A stretch of 64,000 bases of DNA from Deltaproteobacteria bacterium (GTDB lineage: Bacteria > Desulfobacterota > Desulfobulbia > Desulfobulbales > Desulfurivibrionaceae): contig DUZW01000012.1 in NCBI GenBank assembly GCA_013349295.1, positions 1 through 64,000 on the forward strand, in the 5' to 3' direction. Positions 44,319-53,947 of this stretch are shown in pieces; position 1 is the stretch's first letter; each line of letters starts with the position of its first letter. The translations under genes and the position numbers were made by a program. The notes below the pieces were generated by a model. That model had not been told where the DNA came from. It searched no databases and saw only the letters and a program-made list of their open reading frames with translations.

Positions 44319-45416
44319 CTATTCTTTTGCCAAGATGATCCGCTCTTCCTCAAAATCGGCAAACTTCAGTGCGGTCTGCCGGAAGCTTTCCGCGATCTCA
44401 AAAAAGGTATCCACCAAAAGCGGGTCAAAATGGGTACCGCGTCCGTCCTTGATGATGGCAACCGCTTTGGCATGGGGGAAGGGCGGCTTATAGACCCGCT
44501 TCGAGATCAAGGCGTCGTAGACATCGGCAAGAGCCATCAAACGACCTGAAAGAGGAATCTCCTCGCCCTTGATTCCAAGCGGGTAACCGCTGCCGTCCCA
44601 TTTTTCGTGATGGGAATAAGCAATCTCCATGGCATAACCGAGAAAAGAGCTTTCCCCCAGCTCCCGCACCCCACCCGCCAGTGCATCACGACCGTAGCTG
44701 GTATGTTTCTTTATCTCCTCGAACTCTTCGTCGGTGAGTTTGCCCGGTTTGAGGAGGATGGCGTCCGGCACCCCCACCTTGCCCACATCGTGGAGAGGAG
44801 CCGTTTTATACAACAGTTCAATAGCCCGGGTGTCGAGTATTGAAGCAAAACGCGGCAGTTCGGCAAGTTTTTCGGCCAGAAGCCGGACATAGGTCTGGGT
44901 GCGGCGAATATGACCGCCGGTCTCCGGGTCACGGGCCTCGGCGAGATTGGCCAGGGTAAAGATGGTGACATCCCGGGTAAGGGTAAGTTCCCTGGTCCGG
45001 TCGGCGACCAGTTCTTCAAGATGGTCGCGATGGCGCTTGAGCTCGAGGTGGTTGGCCACCCGTGCCTTGACCAGATCGGGTTGAAATGGCTTGGCAATAT
45101 AATCCAGCGCTCCCAAAGCGAGCCCTTTGGATTCCTCCTCGTAGCTGTCAAGAGCGGTGATAAAAAGAACCGGGATGGCGGCAGTGGCCGGATCCGCCTT
45201 GAGCAGCCGACACACCTCATAGCCGTCCATCCTCGGCATCATCACGTCGAGCAGGATTAAATCCGGCCGCGGTTCCTGCCGGGCCAGAGCCAGCGCCTTT
45301 TCCCCGTCCTTGGCGGCAATGATTGCATACTCCCCGCCCAGAGATCCCATCAAGACATCGATATTCTCTGGCACATCGTCGGCTATGAGAATTTTCGGTT
45401 TTACCTGCTTCATCAT
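44319..45416 (-). CDS. Response regulator with HD-GYP domain
   Basis: A 365-residue protein with an N-terminal receiver (ILIADDVPEN, phospho-Asp in LILLDVMMPRMDGYEV) and an HD-GYP domain (metal site LHDVGKVGVPDAILL near residue 207, GYP in HEKWDGSGYPLG near 275). HD-GYP proteins hydrolyse cyclic di-GMP. It overlaps the preceding kinase gene by four bases (ATGA), so the two are co-translated. It is the last gene of the signalling operon and its likely output. Confidence 0.92.
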   Translation of the reverse strand: MMKQVKPKILIADDVPENIDVLMGSLGGEYAIIAAKDGEKALALARQEPRPDLILLDVMMPRMDGYEVCRLLKADPATAAIPVLFITALDSYEEESKGLALGALDYIAKPFQPDLVKARVANHLELKRHRDHLEELVADRTRELTLTRDVTIFTLANLAEARDPETGGHIRRTQTYVRLLAEKLAELPRFASILDTRAIELLYKTAPLHDVGKVGVPDAILLKPGKLTDEEFEEIKKHTSYGRDALAGGVRELGESSFLGYAMEIAYSHHEKWDGSGYPLGIKGEEIPLSGRLMALADVYDALISKRVYKPPFPHAKAVAIIKDGRGTHFDPLLVDTFFEIAESFRQTALKFADFEEERIILAKE

Positions 45417-46537
45417 TCCTCCTTGCCACCGTCCGTTCCGGGGACCAACTCCGCAACCGGCAAGCGCACCGTGATTCGGGTGCCGATTGCATCGCTGCTC
45501 TCCATCTTAATTTCTCCCTTCATGGTTTCCGCCATCAGCCGCGCCGAATAGGTGCCGATCCCGCTACCGCCTTGCTTGCCGGAGGTGGTATACTTGTCGA
45601 AAAAAGTGTGCCGCATCTGCTCCGGCACCACGCCGGGGTTCTGGATGCTGATCACCCCACGATCCCCTTCCAGGGCAAGGGCAATGGTGACGCGGCCTGA
45701 TGTCGGCGCCGCCTCGATAGCGTTCTTGACCAGATTGGAAAGCATGGAGTAACAGAGCATCTCCTCGCCGCAGGCGGCAATTTTCTCCCCCAGCACCTCG
45801 ACGACATTCCCCTTGCCTGCGGCAAGAGGGGCAAGATCACCCACCACCCGGTGTACCACCGCCGCCAATTGCAGCGTGGTCGGTCGATAGTCATAGGTGC
45901 CGCTTTCCATCTTGAAAAGATCGAGGGATCGGTTGATCATCTCCAGCATCATGAGGCCGGAAGAATGGATCAGATCCAGCCAGTATCGTTGCTTGTCGGT
46001 GATGTTCCCGTCATCGCGCATCAAGCAGCTAAAACCGATCACCGGATTAAGAGGGGTCTTGAGATCGTGGCGCATGATGCGATCCACGTCATCGCGCAAC
46101 TTAGCGGCATCGGAGAGTTCCTGTACCTGAGCAGCCAGTTGCCGTTTGGCACGAACCAAATTGAGATGCGCCGCCACCCGTGCCTGGACCAGCGGCATGG
46201 AAATAGGTTTGTGGATGTAATCCACCGCCCCGGCCGCCAGCCCACGCAGCTCGCTCTCCTCGTCGGAAAGGGCGGTGAGAAAGATCACCGGGATATCGCG
46301 GGTCGCCTGGTTGCTCTGCAGTCGGGCGCACACCTCATAGCCATCCATGCCAGGCATCATGACGTCGAGAAGAATGATATCAGGCGGCGTCGGTCCCGTG
46401 ACGAGCCGGAGCGCCTTTTCGCCATCCCGGGCCGCCACCACGGCATACTTGCCACTCAGGGCCTCCATGAGAATGTCAAGATTTTCCGGGATGTCATCGA
46501 CGATGAGCACCTTGTCCCTGTTCCGCGGTTCATCCAT
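45413..46537 (-). CDS. REC-histidine kinase
   Basis: About 374 residues: an N-terminal receiver (VLIVDDIPENLDILMEAL, Asp in ILLDVMMPGMDGYEV), a coiled coil, a dimerisation helix with the phospho-His in IMRHDLKTPLNPVIGFS, and an ATPase domain (NLVKNAIEAAPTSG, GGSGIGTYSARLMAE). No membrane segment is present. It can both receive a phosphoryl group and pass it on. I start at ATG 46537 behind GAGGAG; ATG 46555 is an alternative that would overlap haemerythrin by four bases. Confidence 0.88.
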   Translation of the reverse strand: MDEPRNRDKVLIVDDIPENLDILMEALSGKYAVVAARDGEKALRLVTGPTPPDIILLDVMMPGMDGYEVCARLQSNQATRDIPVIFLTALSDEESELRGLAAGAVDYIHKPISMPLVQARVAAHLNLVRAKRQLAAQVQELSDAAKLRDDVDRIMRHDLKTPLNPVIGFSCLMRDDGNITDKQRYWLDLIHSSGLMMLEMINRSLDLFKMESGTYDYRPTTLQLAAVVHRVVGDLAPLAAGKGNVVEVLGEKIAACGEEMLCYSMLSNLVKNAIEAAPTSGRVTIALALEGDRGVISIQNPGVVPEQMRHTFFDKYTTSGKQGGSGIGTYSARLMAETMKGEIKMESSDAIGTRITVRLPVAELVPGTDGGKEE

Positions 46538-46551
46538 GCCCTCGTTTCTCC

Positions 46552-46956
46552 TCATGATAAAAGAAAATCGGCAAACTGTTTGTCTTCCTGGGAGGTGTGA
46601 ACCAGAAACCACTGAACGAGAAAAGCAACAATATGACCTCCCTCCTCTGCCGATGATCGCGAGCGCAGCTTCCATTCCTTGGCATGAAGCTGCTCGACCA
46701 GCTCCAAGTGCTGTCGTCGGTGCTCTTCAAGATTTGGATACGCGGCCCGCAACATTATGTTCTCTTCACTGATAAAATGGAAACGTGCATATGCGTTCAA
46801 CTCGCTGAACAGCGCCAGCAGATACTTCTGGTTGTCGTTCCGCTCCAGTTCAATGGAGAGCCGGTTGATCAGACTCAGGAAAAACCGGTGCTGCTGGTCG
46901 ATCTCCTCGACCCCGATCTCAAATTTGGCATCCCAGATGAGCGGTTGGTTCAGCAT
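46552..46956 (-). CDS. Bacteriohaemerythrin
   Basis: A 134-residue di-iron protein. Ligands are visible in order: His in IDQQHRFF (23), HFISE (60 and 64), HRRQH (79 and 83) and HTSQED (120 and 125). The set is complete, so it should bind oxygen (or sense it) through a non-haem di-iron site. It starts one base after the hybrid kinase ends, and the REC-kinase follows, so it probably delivers oxygen or redox information to this signalling operon. GGAG precedes ATG 46956; 46971 is the longest open start. Confidence 0.92.
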   Translation of the reverse strand: MLNQPLIWDAKFEIGVEEIDQQHRFFLSLINRLSIELERNDNQKYLLALFSELNAYARFHFISEENIMLRAAYPNLEEHRRQHLELVEQLHAKEWKLRSRSSAEEGGHIVAFLVQWFLVHTSQEDKQFADFLLS

Positions 46957-46957
46957 C

Positions 46958-49900
46958 TCACTCTCCCTCATCTTCCAGGACTTGCACCATGCCCATAATC
47001 ACACCCCGTGCTTCATCGCTATCGTATTCCGCCAGGGCACGGCCAAGCTTATCCCCCTCGTTTTCCAGCCGGGTACCGGCCAAAAGGGCTTTCAGTTCCG
47101 CAAAACAATTATGCGCCTCGCCCAGGTCACTGACCAGAAGCGACTCAAGTCTCTGGAGCAATGCGCCCACGTGAACCGCATCAACCGCCTCTGTCCCCGC
47201 CCCGTCCAGAGCTTGAGCCCTTGCCTGGGCGGCAAGCAGCGGCTGCAAGCCACCAAGCACCAAATCGAGTTGTTCGGCAAACCGCGCCAAGAGTTCGGAC
47301 ACATCCTCATCCCCTGCGGCGAGCTGATCCTCGAGGCCGCGCGCAGCCTCAAAGAGCGGTTCGGCGCCCAGATTGCCGGCCACGCCCTTAATACCGTGGG
47401 CAATAATCCGCGCCTCATCCCGCTGCCCTGCTTCCAGTGCCGCGCGGATTCCAGCCATGGTCTCGCTGTTGCTCGCGGCAAATCGGAGCAATAACTTTTG
47501 ATAGAGCGCCCGGTTATTCTCCACCCTTCTCAGGCCATTGGTCATATCGATGCCGGGCAAGGCCTGGGGCAAATCCACCGTGACCTGGCCTGCCGGAGCG
47601 AGCAGCGGTGTTGCTTCTGTATACTCCCCGCCGGGCTGTATCCAGCGGAGCAAGGCCGCGTGCAACTCCGCCACCTCAATGGGCTTGACCAGATGATCAT
47701 TCATCCCCATCTCCAGGCAACGCGTACGCTCCTCGCTCATGGCGTGGGCGGTCATGGCGACGATGGGCAGATCGCGCCATTCCTCCCGTTGCCGGATGAG
47801 GCGGCTGGCTTCATACCCATCCATCTCCGGCATCTGCAGATCCATCAACACCAGAGCAAAATGCTCCCGTTCCAAGGCCGCCAATGCTTCGAGGCCGTTA
47901 TTGGCCACGGTTGCGGTGATCCCCACCCCCCGCAGCAGCTCAACCGTAATCTCCTGGTTGATCTCATTGTCCTCCACCAGCAACACCCGGGCCCCGGCAA
48001 TGGAGGTAAGATCGGCGATCTGGCCCGGCTTCCCTTCTTCTGCCTCAGCCAGGGAGACCACCTCGAAGGGGAGGGAGAAACGGAAAGTACTGCCGACCCC
48101 ATGGCTGCTCTCCACCGTCAACTCGCCGCCCATCAACTCCACCAGCTGGCGGGTGATGGCAAGCCCCAGACCGGTGCCGCCGAACTTGCGGGTGGTGGAG
48201 CTGTCCGCCTGTTCAAAGGGCAAGAACAACCGCTCCTGCTGTTCAGGGGTTATACCTATGCCGGTGTCACTGACCAGAAACTCAAGACGCACCCGTTCGC
48301 TCACCTCGCCAATGGGCCTGACCAGAAGGGATACTTCCCCCTGGGGTGTAAACTTGACCGCATTGCTGATCAGATTGAGCAACACCTGATTGAGGCGGAC
48401 CCGATCGCCGAGAAGTCCATTCGGGATATCCTCACCAATCGAAAATCGCAGCGCCAACCCCTTTTCTTTGGTGAGATCGCCCACCACATCCGCGAGATCC
48501 GTAACCACCCGGCGCAGAGAAAAGGGATGGTGCTCAACCGAGAGCTTGCCCGCTTCGATCTTGGAAAAGTCGAGGATATCGTTGATGATCCCGAGCAGAT
48601 TTTCACCGGCGCGCACCACCTTGACCATGTAGCCGCGCTGTTTGGGATTGAGTTCGGTCTCAAGAACCAGACGACTCAGATTGATCACCGCGTTCATCGG
48701 GGTCCTGATCTCGTGGCTCATGTTGGCGAGAAACCGGCTCTTGGCGCGGTCCGCAGCCTCGGCCTTCTCCTTGGCCTCGAGCAGTTGTCGCTCCACCTCC
48801 TTGCGTTCGGAGATATTCTTGATGTAACCGAAACTGCACTGCTTGCCCTTATAGGAGATCAAATTCAGGGAGACCTCCACCGGCACCAGCTTACCGGCCT
48901 TGACCCGATGTACGGTTTCAATGACCATGCCGGGGTGGGCCCGCATCGCAGCCAGGTGGGTGTCGAGATCTCCGACGGTGAAATTCGGATCCCAGTCCGG
49001 AATCCGCCAGCTGAGAATCTCCTCGCGCTCCACTCCGTAGTGGCGAACCGCAGCCTCATTGACATATGCCATTCGAAAGCCGTCCTCGACATCGAGCAGA
49101 TACATGGGATCGGCGCTCTTCTCGATCATCAACCGATAGAGTTCCAGGTCTTCCCTGGCCTTCTCCCGTTCGGTGATGTCGAGCGCCACCCCCACCATGG
49201 TCAGGGGCTTGCCCTCCTCGTTTCGCATCACCCGGCCACGCTCCTGCACCAGCCGTTCAGTGCCGTCATCCCGGACCAGCCGGTACTCGACGCCATATTC
49301 CTCACCCGGGGTCCGCAGGGCATGATCCACAGCTTCCTCGACCATTTCGCGGTCCTCCGGGTGGATCGCCTTCAGAAAACGGAGGTAGTCCGGAGAGATG
49401 TGGAGGGGATCCCAGCCGAAGATGCGATAAATCCCGTCGGACCAACGCAAGCCGTTACCGGCGACATCCCTCTCCCAGTGACCGAGTTGCGCGATCTCCT
49501 GGGCCTGTTTCAAGCGCTCTTCGCTGGCCTGCAACTCAGCGGTGCGTGCGTGAACCAGCTCTTCAAGATGGGAGCGGTACTGTTCGAGTTCATCGGCAAG
49601 CGTTTTTTGTTCGGTGATGTCCTCACTGATGGAGAGGTAGTGGGAGACCTGCCCGTCCGCTTGCCGAACCGGTGAGATCAACATCTGATTGATGACCTCC
49701 CTCCCCTCCCGAGTACGATTGATCACCTCGCCGCGCCAGGTGCGTCCGGCGGTGATGGTACCCCACATAGCATCGAAGGTCTCGGCAGGGGTCTTGCCGG
49801 AAGAGAGAATCTGGGTGGTCTTGCCGATGGCCTCCTCGGCGTGGTAACCGGTGGCGGCAACAAAGGCCTGATTGACGTATTCGATCCGCCCGTCCAGATC

Positions 49901-50833
49901 GGTGATCACAATACTGCTGGGGCTTTGCTCCACGGCCTGGGAAAGCTTTTGCAGTTCCGCTCCGGCCAGATGCCGCTCCTCAACAGCGGTGCGAAAGGCG
50001 AGGACCGCCGTCGCCATCTCCTTGAACTCAGAAAAACCGGTACGCCGCATCGCTTCCATCTCGGGCAGGGCCTGCGGCATACCGCTCTGCCCGGCCAGCT
50101 GGTGCAGGGCGTCGGCAATCGCACTCAGCCGCAGGCTCAAAAAACGGCCCGAAGCCAGTGCCAGCGTCAGCATCAGCACAAAACCCGCCCCGCTGATCAT
50201 GAGAACGAAGGCAAAAACATCCGTAAAGGCCGCGACCCCCTCGTCACTGTGCTTCAGGGCGGCCTGGGAAATTTTGGCGGTAATGGCATGCCGCTGTTTG
50301 ACAAAATCGACGAAATACTCCTGGGCCTTGGCGAGATACCCCGCCGCCATGGGCGGGTCGATGGCGGCGATGTCGGTGGCCATGACCATGAAATTACGAT
50401 AGTTGTCAAAATCCTCGACCATGAGTCGGGCATCATCTCCACCCATCTCCACCACATGCGGCAGCGAGCTCAATTTCCTCGTCCGCTGCTCCAGGGTTGC
50501 CAGTACCTCGACGAGCTCGGAGTGGAGGCGGTAGATCGCCGCTTCGTCAAGCTCACCGGACGCCGCCCCTTGCAGGCTGCGGGCCGCCATCTGGTGCATG
50601 GCCGCCATCCGCTCCCCAAGTTGGGCGGAGTCAGTGAGGATCTGCAGATCCTCCCGCTCATGGGCGTACCGGGCTCGGTTCTCCTGCCGCAGCGAATTGA
50701 GCGACCAGAGTGTGACCAGGCCGCCGAGCATGGCGGCAAGCACCACAGGCAGGAGAAAGAGCAGGAGAAAGACCCGACGCGTCCTTGGCGGCGGGGCAGG
50801 GCTGTTTCTGCCGGGAGAAGCGACGTGATCCAT
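46958..50833 (-). CDS. Large hybrid sensor histidine kinase with three PAS domains, REC and Hpt
   Basis: A 1291-residue membrane kinase. Two membrane segments (about 24-46 and 205-228) enclose a helical periplasmic sensor. Three PAS/PAC units follow (about 285-410, 430-560, 560-690), then HisKA with H near 707 ([16 protein letters not shown]), ATPase ([24 protein letters not shown]), a receiver ([13 protein letters not shown], Asp in [16 protein letters not shown] near 996) and a C-terminal Hpt domain with His in [14 protein letters not shown] near 1146. This is a complete phosphorelay that likely feeds the REC proteins downstream. It follows the phosphatase-fold gene with one base between. 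Confidence 0.92.
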   Translation of the reverse strand: MDHVASPGRNSPAPPPRTRRVFLLLFLLPVVLAAMLGGLVTLWSLNSLRQENRARYAHEREDLQILTDSAQLGERMAAMHQMAARSLQGAASGELDEAAIYRLHSELVEVLATLEQRTRKLSSLPHVVEMGGDDARLMVEDFDNYRNFMVMATDIAAIDPPMAAGYLAKAQEYFVDFVKQRHAITAKISQAALKHSDEGVAAFTDVFAFVLMISGAGFVLMLTLALASGRFLSLRLSAIADALHQLAGQSGMPQALPEMEAMRRTGFSEFKEMATAVLAFRTAVEERHLAGAELQKLSQAVEQSPSSIVITDLDGRIEYVNQAFVAATGYHAEEAIGKTTQILSSGKTPAETFDAMWGTITAGRTWRGEVINRTREGREVINQMLISPVRQADGQVSHYLSISEDITEQKTLADELEQYRSHLEELVHARTAELQASEERLKQAQEIAQLGHWERDVAGNGLRWSDGIYRIFGWDPLHISPDYLRFLKAIHPEDREMVEEAVDHALRTPGEEYGVEYRLVRDDGTERLVQERGRVMRNEEGKPLTMVGVALDITEREKAREDLELYRLMIEKSADPMYLLDVEDGFRMAYVNEAAVRHYGVEREEILSWRIPDWDPNFTVGDLDTHLAAMRAHPGMVIETVHRVKAGKLVPVEVSLNLISYKGKQCSFGYIKNISERKEVERQLLEAKEKAEAADRAKSRFLANMSHEIRTPMNAVINLSRLVLETELNPKQRGYMVKVVRAGENLLGIINDILDFSKIEAGKLSVEHHPFSLRRVVTDLADVVGDLTKEKGLALRFSIGEDIPNGLLGDRVRLNQVLLNLISNAVKFTPQGEVSLLVRPIGEVSERVRLEFLVSDTGIGITPEQQERLFLPFEQADSSTTRKFGGTGLGLAITRQLVELMGGELTVESSHGVGSTFRFSLPFEVVSLAEAEEGKPGQIADLTSIAGARVLLVEDNEINQEITVELLRGVGITATVANNGLEALAALEREHFALVLMDLQMPEMDGYEASRLIRQREEWRDLPIVAMTAHAMSEERTRCLEMGMNDHLVKPIEVAELHAALLRWIQPGGEYTEATPLLAPAGQVTVDLPQALPGIDMTNGLRRVENNRALYQKLLLRFAASNSETMAGIRAALEAGQRDEARIIAHGIKGVAGNLGAEPLFEAARGLEDQLAAGDEDVSELLARFAEQLDLVLGGLQPLLAAQARAQALDGAGTEAVDAVHVGALLQRLESLLVSDLGEAHNCFAELKALLAGTRLENEGDKLGRALAEYDSDEARGVIMGMVQVLEDEGE

Positions 50834-50834
50834 G

Positions 50835-51476
50835 CTATTTCACCAGTTCCGCCCACTGATCGGGCGGAATAGAGGCCACATACTCAAAGCCCTTCGCGCC
50901 CAGCGGCTTAAAGACAACGACAACCGCCTCCGGGGTGGGAAAATAGCCGATGACGTCCATCAGGTTCGGGGCATGGGCAACAATCACCCGGTTGCTTCCG
51001 GCCGGAACCGGCGCAGAAAGAAGACGGCGGGTGTTTTCGATCCGGGGCACCTTCTCGGCTGCGGTCAGGTTCGAGGTGTACATCAGATTGTTATTGAGCT
51101 GATACCCTTTGCCAAAGGCCGCCTCGGCGGTTTCCCTGGTTCTGCACATGGGGCTTGCCAGCACTTCGCCCACCGGAATCCCACCCTTGCGGATCGCAGC
51201 CCCAACCCGCGTTGCCAACTGCCGACCCGCCTCGGTGAGCGGCCGCTGGGTCGAACAATCGTTGAGATCAACCGTGGGCACCCGATCCGGCTTCGAGGTA
51301 TCGGTAAGCCCGTGGCGCATATAGAGCACAAACCCGCCCAGCCGCAGCTGCGCAATGGTCTCGGCGGTAGCGGGCTTCACCGTGAAGGAAGGCTCTTCCG
51401 CAGCAAAAATCTCCCTCGGAGTCAAGGCCATCATCACCACAACGACAAACAAACAGTTCAACCATCTGTTCCGCAT
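50835..51476 (-). CDS. Secreted histidine-phosphatase-fold protein
   Basis: About 213 residues. The signal peptide spans about 1-26 and is followed by a branch of the histidine phosphatase superfamily: catalytic LYMRHGLTD, a second Arg/Glu set in [15 protein letters not shown] and the final His in [12 protein letters not shown]. Members are periplasmic or lipoprotein phosphatases of uncertain substrate. It heads the operon with the hybrid kinase, so it may act as a sensory or accessory protein. I start at ATG 51476 since the signal peptide begins there; the open frame reaches 51596. Confidence 0.8.
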   Translation of the reverse strand: MRNRWLNCLFVVVVMMALTPREIFAAEEPSFTVKPATAETIAQLRLGGFVLYMRHGLTDTSKPDRVPTVDLNDCSTQRPLTEAGRQLATRVGAAIRKGGIPVGEVLASPMCRTRETAEAAFGKGYQLNNNLMYTSNLTAAEKVPRIENTRRLLSAPVPAGSNRVIVAHAPNLMDVIGYFPTPEAVVVVFKPLGAKGFEYVASIPPDQWAELVK

Positions 51477-51861
51477 TTCACGAACCTCACAACAAGTACT
51501 TGCAACGTTTAAAGCCCACACACGGACAGAAATTACAGCTCCAGATCCATGGGGCCCGCCTTGGCACACAGCCCAAACCCGACAAAAAACCGACAAAACC
51601 GATCAGCCTCTCACCGGTCAAGCAATTTATTCAATCAATCGATTTTTGCCAAGCAACATAATGATGATCGCATGTCGTTGGGAAAAAAACAACACCATGC
51701 CATGAAAAGAAACCCGGATCTCACAGAGGATTCTTTATATCCTCATTGAGATCTGGTATTTTCCAAGGTTGTTGCTGCAGTTGCTGTTATCACCCGAAGC
51801 CGGCAAGGGGGGTCAACCTTGATCCCCTCGGACTTGCCTGCTCACATGAAAGGATACGATT
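51477..51861. other. Divergent intergenic region with inverted repeat
   Basis: About 385 bases between divergent genes. The one clear structure is the inverted repeat at 51717-51753. I see no coding sequence. Confidence 0.5.
51717..51753. repeat. Imperfect inverted repeat (14-base arms)
   Basis: Two 14-base arms at 51717-51730 and 51740-51753 match at twelve positions around a nine-base AT-rich loop. It could be a terminator or an operator; the following bases are moderately T-rich. Confidence 0.45.
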
Positions 51862-52281
51862 ATGAATCTGCGTCTGCTGCTCCTGTTTATTGTTTTCTGC
51901 GTTGCCCTCCCCGGCGCCGCCCGGGCCAAGGAAGTCCGGCTCAAACAAGGGGAGGTCTACAGCAACCGAGATCTCGTCGTGATCTGCGAAGGGAGCCAAT
52001 CCGGGGATTCAAACCAGACCCTGAAGGTGCATGAGTGTCAGTACTGGGACGATTTTGCCAAAAAATGCCACTTTGAAAAAATCATCCATTCCTATAATGA
52101 TCTGGAATGCGTCGAAGAATGCCAGCATTGGGACTCCTTCAACAATCGCTGCGAGTACCGGAGCAAATGTACCTTTTACCCCCGCCAGGAGGCCTTTATC
52201 CTGACCACCTGTGCCGATTTTGATGATTACAGCCGCAAGTGCCTGAAGATCAAGGAGGAAAAAATCAGCGCTGGTAAGTGA
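51862..52281 (+). CDS. Small secreted protein with three Cys-flanked repeats
   Basis: A 139-residue protein. Signal peptide about 1-22 (cut near ARA). Three tandem copies of a short motif follow: ECQYWDDFAKKC, ECQHWDSFNNRC and TCADFDDYSRKC, each C-x2-[WF]-D-x-[FY]-x2-[KR]-C in shape. Further Cys residues lie between them. Disulfides or metal binding at each unit are plausible. I do not recognise a family and assign no function. It is followed by 330 non-coding bases. Confidence 0.7.
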   Translation: MNLRLLLLFIVFCVALPGAARAKEVRLKQGEVYSNRDLVVICEGSQSGDSNQTLKVHECQYWDDFAKKCHFEKIIHSYNDLECVEECQHWDSFNNRCEYRSKCTFYPRQEAFILTTCADFDDYSRKCLKIKEEKISAGK

Positions 52282-52613
52282 TAATGCAAATAACGGCTAT
52301 CGCTCAGGGCGACATCCTCCCCTCGGCACACGCCATATCTCCGTGGCCAAAAGGATTCCTGCTCCTTTACCGGGCTGCTCTTCACGGTCGCCATCCGGTT
52401 TCACCTGCTCCTCGCCGCCGCAGCCTTCGGAGCCTTGTTCAAGAAAACTGAACTCCTCCGGGGTGTTCCCGTTGACGCCTTGGCAGCCATTCCGCTTTTG
52501 TAAAATAAGCCTTTTCGTCTGATCTGGACAAAACGATTCACCATCAGGTATAGAAAAGAAACCATTCCGCCCGGCTGACCGTTACCTGGATTATCTCCCC
52601 CCGGAGGGCTTTC
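52282..52613. other. Intergenic region after the Cys-repeat gene
   Basis: About 330 bases. A stop-free frame at 52294-52503 encodes a hydrophobic stretch (FTVAIRFHLLLAAAAFGALF) without a start codon, possibly the tail of a lost membrane protein. No intact gene is visible. Confidence 0.4.
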
Positions 52614-52769
52614 ATGTCACGCCTGATCTGTTACTGTTTTGGCTACACCGAAGAGGAGTTGCAAGAGGATGTCCTGCGCCATGGCCGTTCGCTGATCATG
52701 GAGCGCATTGTCTCGGAGAAAAAAGACGGCCACTGCCGGTGCGCGGAGAAAAACCCCGCAGGCCGCTGA
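52614..52769 (+). CDS. Small BFD-like [2Fe-2S] protein
   Basis: A 51-residue protein beginning MSRLICYCFGYTEEEL and ending with a CRCAEKNPAGR segment. The CYC and CRC pairs around a helical middle match the small [2Fe-2S]-binding proteins of the bacterioferritin-associated ferredoxin type. CCGGAGG precedes the ATG at seven bases. The permease gene begins 68 bases later, so the two may be co-expressed. The fold call is by motif only. Confidence 0.7.
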   Translation: MSRLICYCFGYTEEELQEDVLRHGRSLIMERIVSEKKDGHCRCAEKNPAGR

Positions 52770-52837
52770 TGCCTGGCCGAGGTCCGCCAGGTGGTGGACG
52801 CAATATCAAAAAACAGTTCCGCCCAGGAGAAGCGCTG

Positions 52838-53791
52838 ATGTATTTCCCTGTTGCCGATATCGAGGTCAGCCCGCTGCTGCCGCCCCTGATCGCCTTTGGG
52901 ATCTCTTTTTTCACCTCCATGGGCGGGGTGAGCGGGGCCTTCTTGTTGCTGCCCTTTCAGGTCAGCGTGCTCGGTTTCACCAGTCCGGCGGTCAGCTCGA
53001 CCAACCAGTTGTTCAATATCGTGGCCATTCCCAGCGGCGTATACCGGTATATCAAGGAAGGGAGGATGCTCTGGCCCCTGACCTGGGTGGTGATTATCGG
53101 CACCCTGCCCGGCGTTCTTGTCGGGGCAATCCTCCGGATCAAATACCTGCCCGACCCGAAAAACTTCAAGCTCTTTGCCGGACTGGTCCTGCTCTATATG
53201 GGCGGCAGGTTATTGCAGGATCTGCTCTTCAAAAAAAGAAAAGCGGACATGCCCACGGTTGAAGAGCGATTCCAGCAGCGGCACAAAAATCAGAGCCGGG
53301 CACCCGGGAGCGAAGCCGCATCGCCCGATAACTTGCCCCGGGTCACGGTTTGCCGATGGACCCCGACCCGGATCGTCTTCGAGTTTTACGGGGAAACCTT
53401 CACGGTCAACGCCGTGGGCCTCATGGCTTTAAGCCTGGTGGTCGGCATGGTGGGAGGGGTCTATGGCATCGGCGGCGGCGCGATCATCGCCCCGTTTTTG
53501 GTGAGCTTCTTCGGGCTGCCGGTCTATACCGTGGCCGGGGCCTCCCTGATGGGGACCTTTGTCACCTCGGTGGCCGGGGTGCTCTTTTATCAGCTCCTTG
53601 CGCCCCACTACCCCGGCATGGTCATCGCCCCGGATTGGCTGCTGGGCTTTCTCTTCGGGATCGGCGGCTTTGCGGGCATGTATTGCGGGGCACGGCTGCA
53701 AAAGTTCGTGCCGGCCAAATTCATCAAATGGATTTTGGTGACGTGCCTGCTTCTCACGGCGGGCAAGTATATCTGGTCATTCCTCTGTTAA
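52838..53791 (+). CDS. TauE/SafE-family permease
   Basis: A 317-residue membrane protein with about eight helices in two halves separated by a polar loop (about 125-180). Each half carries family motifs: PLIAFGISFFTSMGGVSGAF and LVVGMVGGVYGIGGGAIIAP. The family exports sulfite, sulfoacetate or related organosulfur anions. In a sulfur-metabolising anaerobe, sulfite or thiosulfate is plausible but not shown. ATG 52838 has AGGAG upstream; the open frame extends to 52739 without a better start. Confidence 0.88.
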   Translation: MYFPVADIEVSPLLPPLIAFGISFFTSMGGVSGAFLLLPFQVSVLGFTSPAVSSTNQLFNIVAIPSGVYRYIKEGRMLWPLTWVVIIGTLPGVLVGAILRIKYLPDPKNFKLFAGLVLLYMGGRLLQDLLFKKRKADMPTVEERFQQRHKNQSRAPGSEAASPDNLPRVTVCRWTPTRIVFEFYGETFTVNAVGLMALSLVVGMVGGVYGIGGGAIIAPFLVSFFGLPVYTVAGASLMGTFVTSVAGVLFYQLLAPHYPGMVIAPDWLLGFLFGIGGFAGMYCGARLQKFVPAKFIKWILVTCLLLTAGKYIWSFLC

Positions 53792-53817
53792 GGTCTTAGC
53801 GACGAGCACGACCTTAA
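53788..53817. repeat. Perfect eight-base inverted repeat at the permease stop
   Basis: TTAAGGTC (53788-53795) and GACCTTAA (53810-53817) flank a 14-base loop. The left arm includes the stop codon of the permease. There is no T-run. Confidence 0.4.
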
Positions 53818-53947
53818 GGCAAAGTCGGTTCGATGGATCGCCGGCAATGGCGTTCGCCGTTGCACGCTTTACCCGCCGCGGCAGATGGTTTCTACTCTTG
53901 AGCATGGGTAGAAGTTTTTTTATTTCTCCCCCCAGAGGAATCCCCCT

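Noticed and set aside
47498-49675. 725-codon open frame on the plus strand opposite the hybrid kinase
   Set aside because: It is an antisense shadow: His/Gln/Gly-rich composition with no domain, while the minus-strand frame holds PAS, HisKA, ATPase, REC and Hpt.
52294-52503. Possible C-terminal fragment of a membrane protein (FTVAIRFHLLLAAAAFGALF)
   Set aside because: There is no start codon or neighbouring remnant; too short to call a pseudogene.
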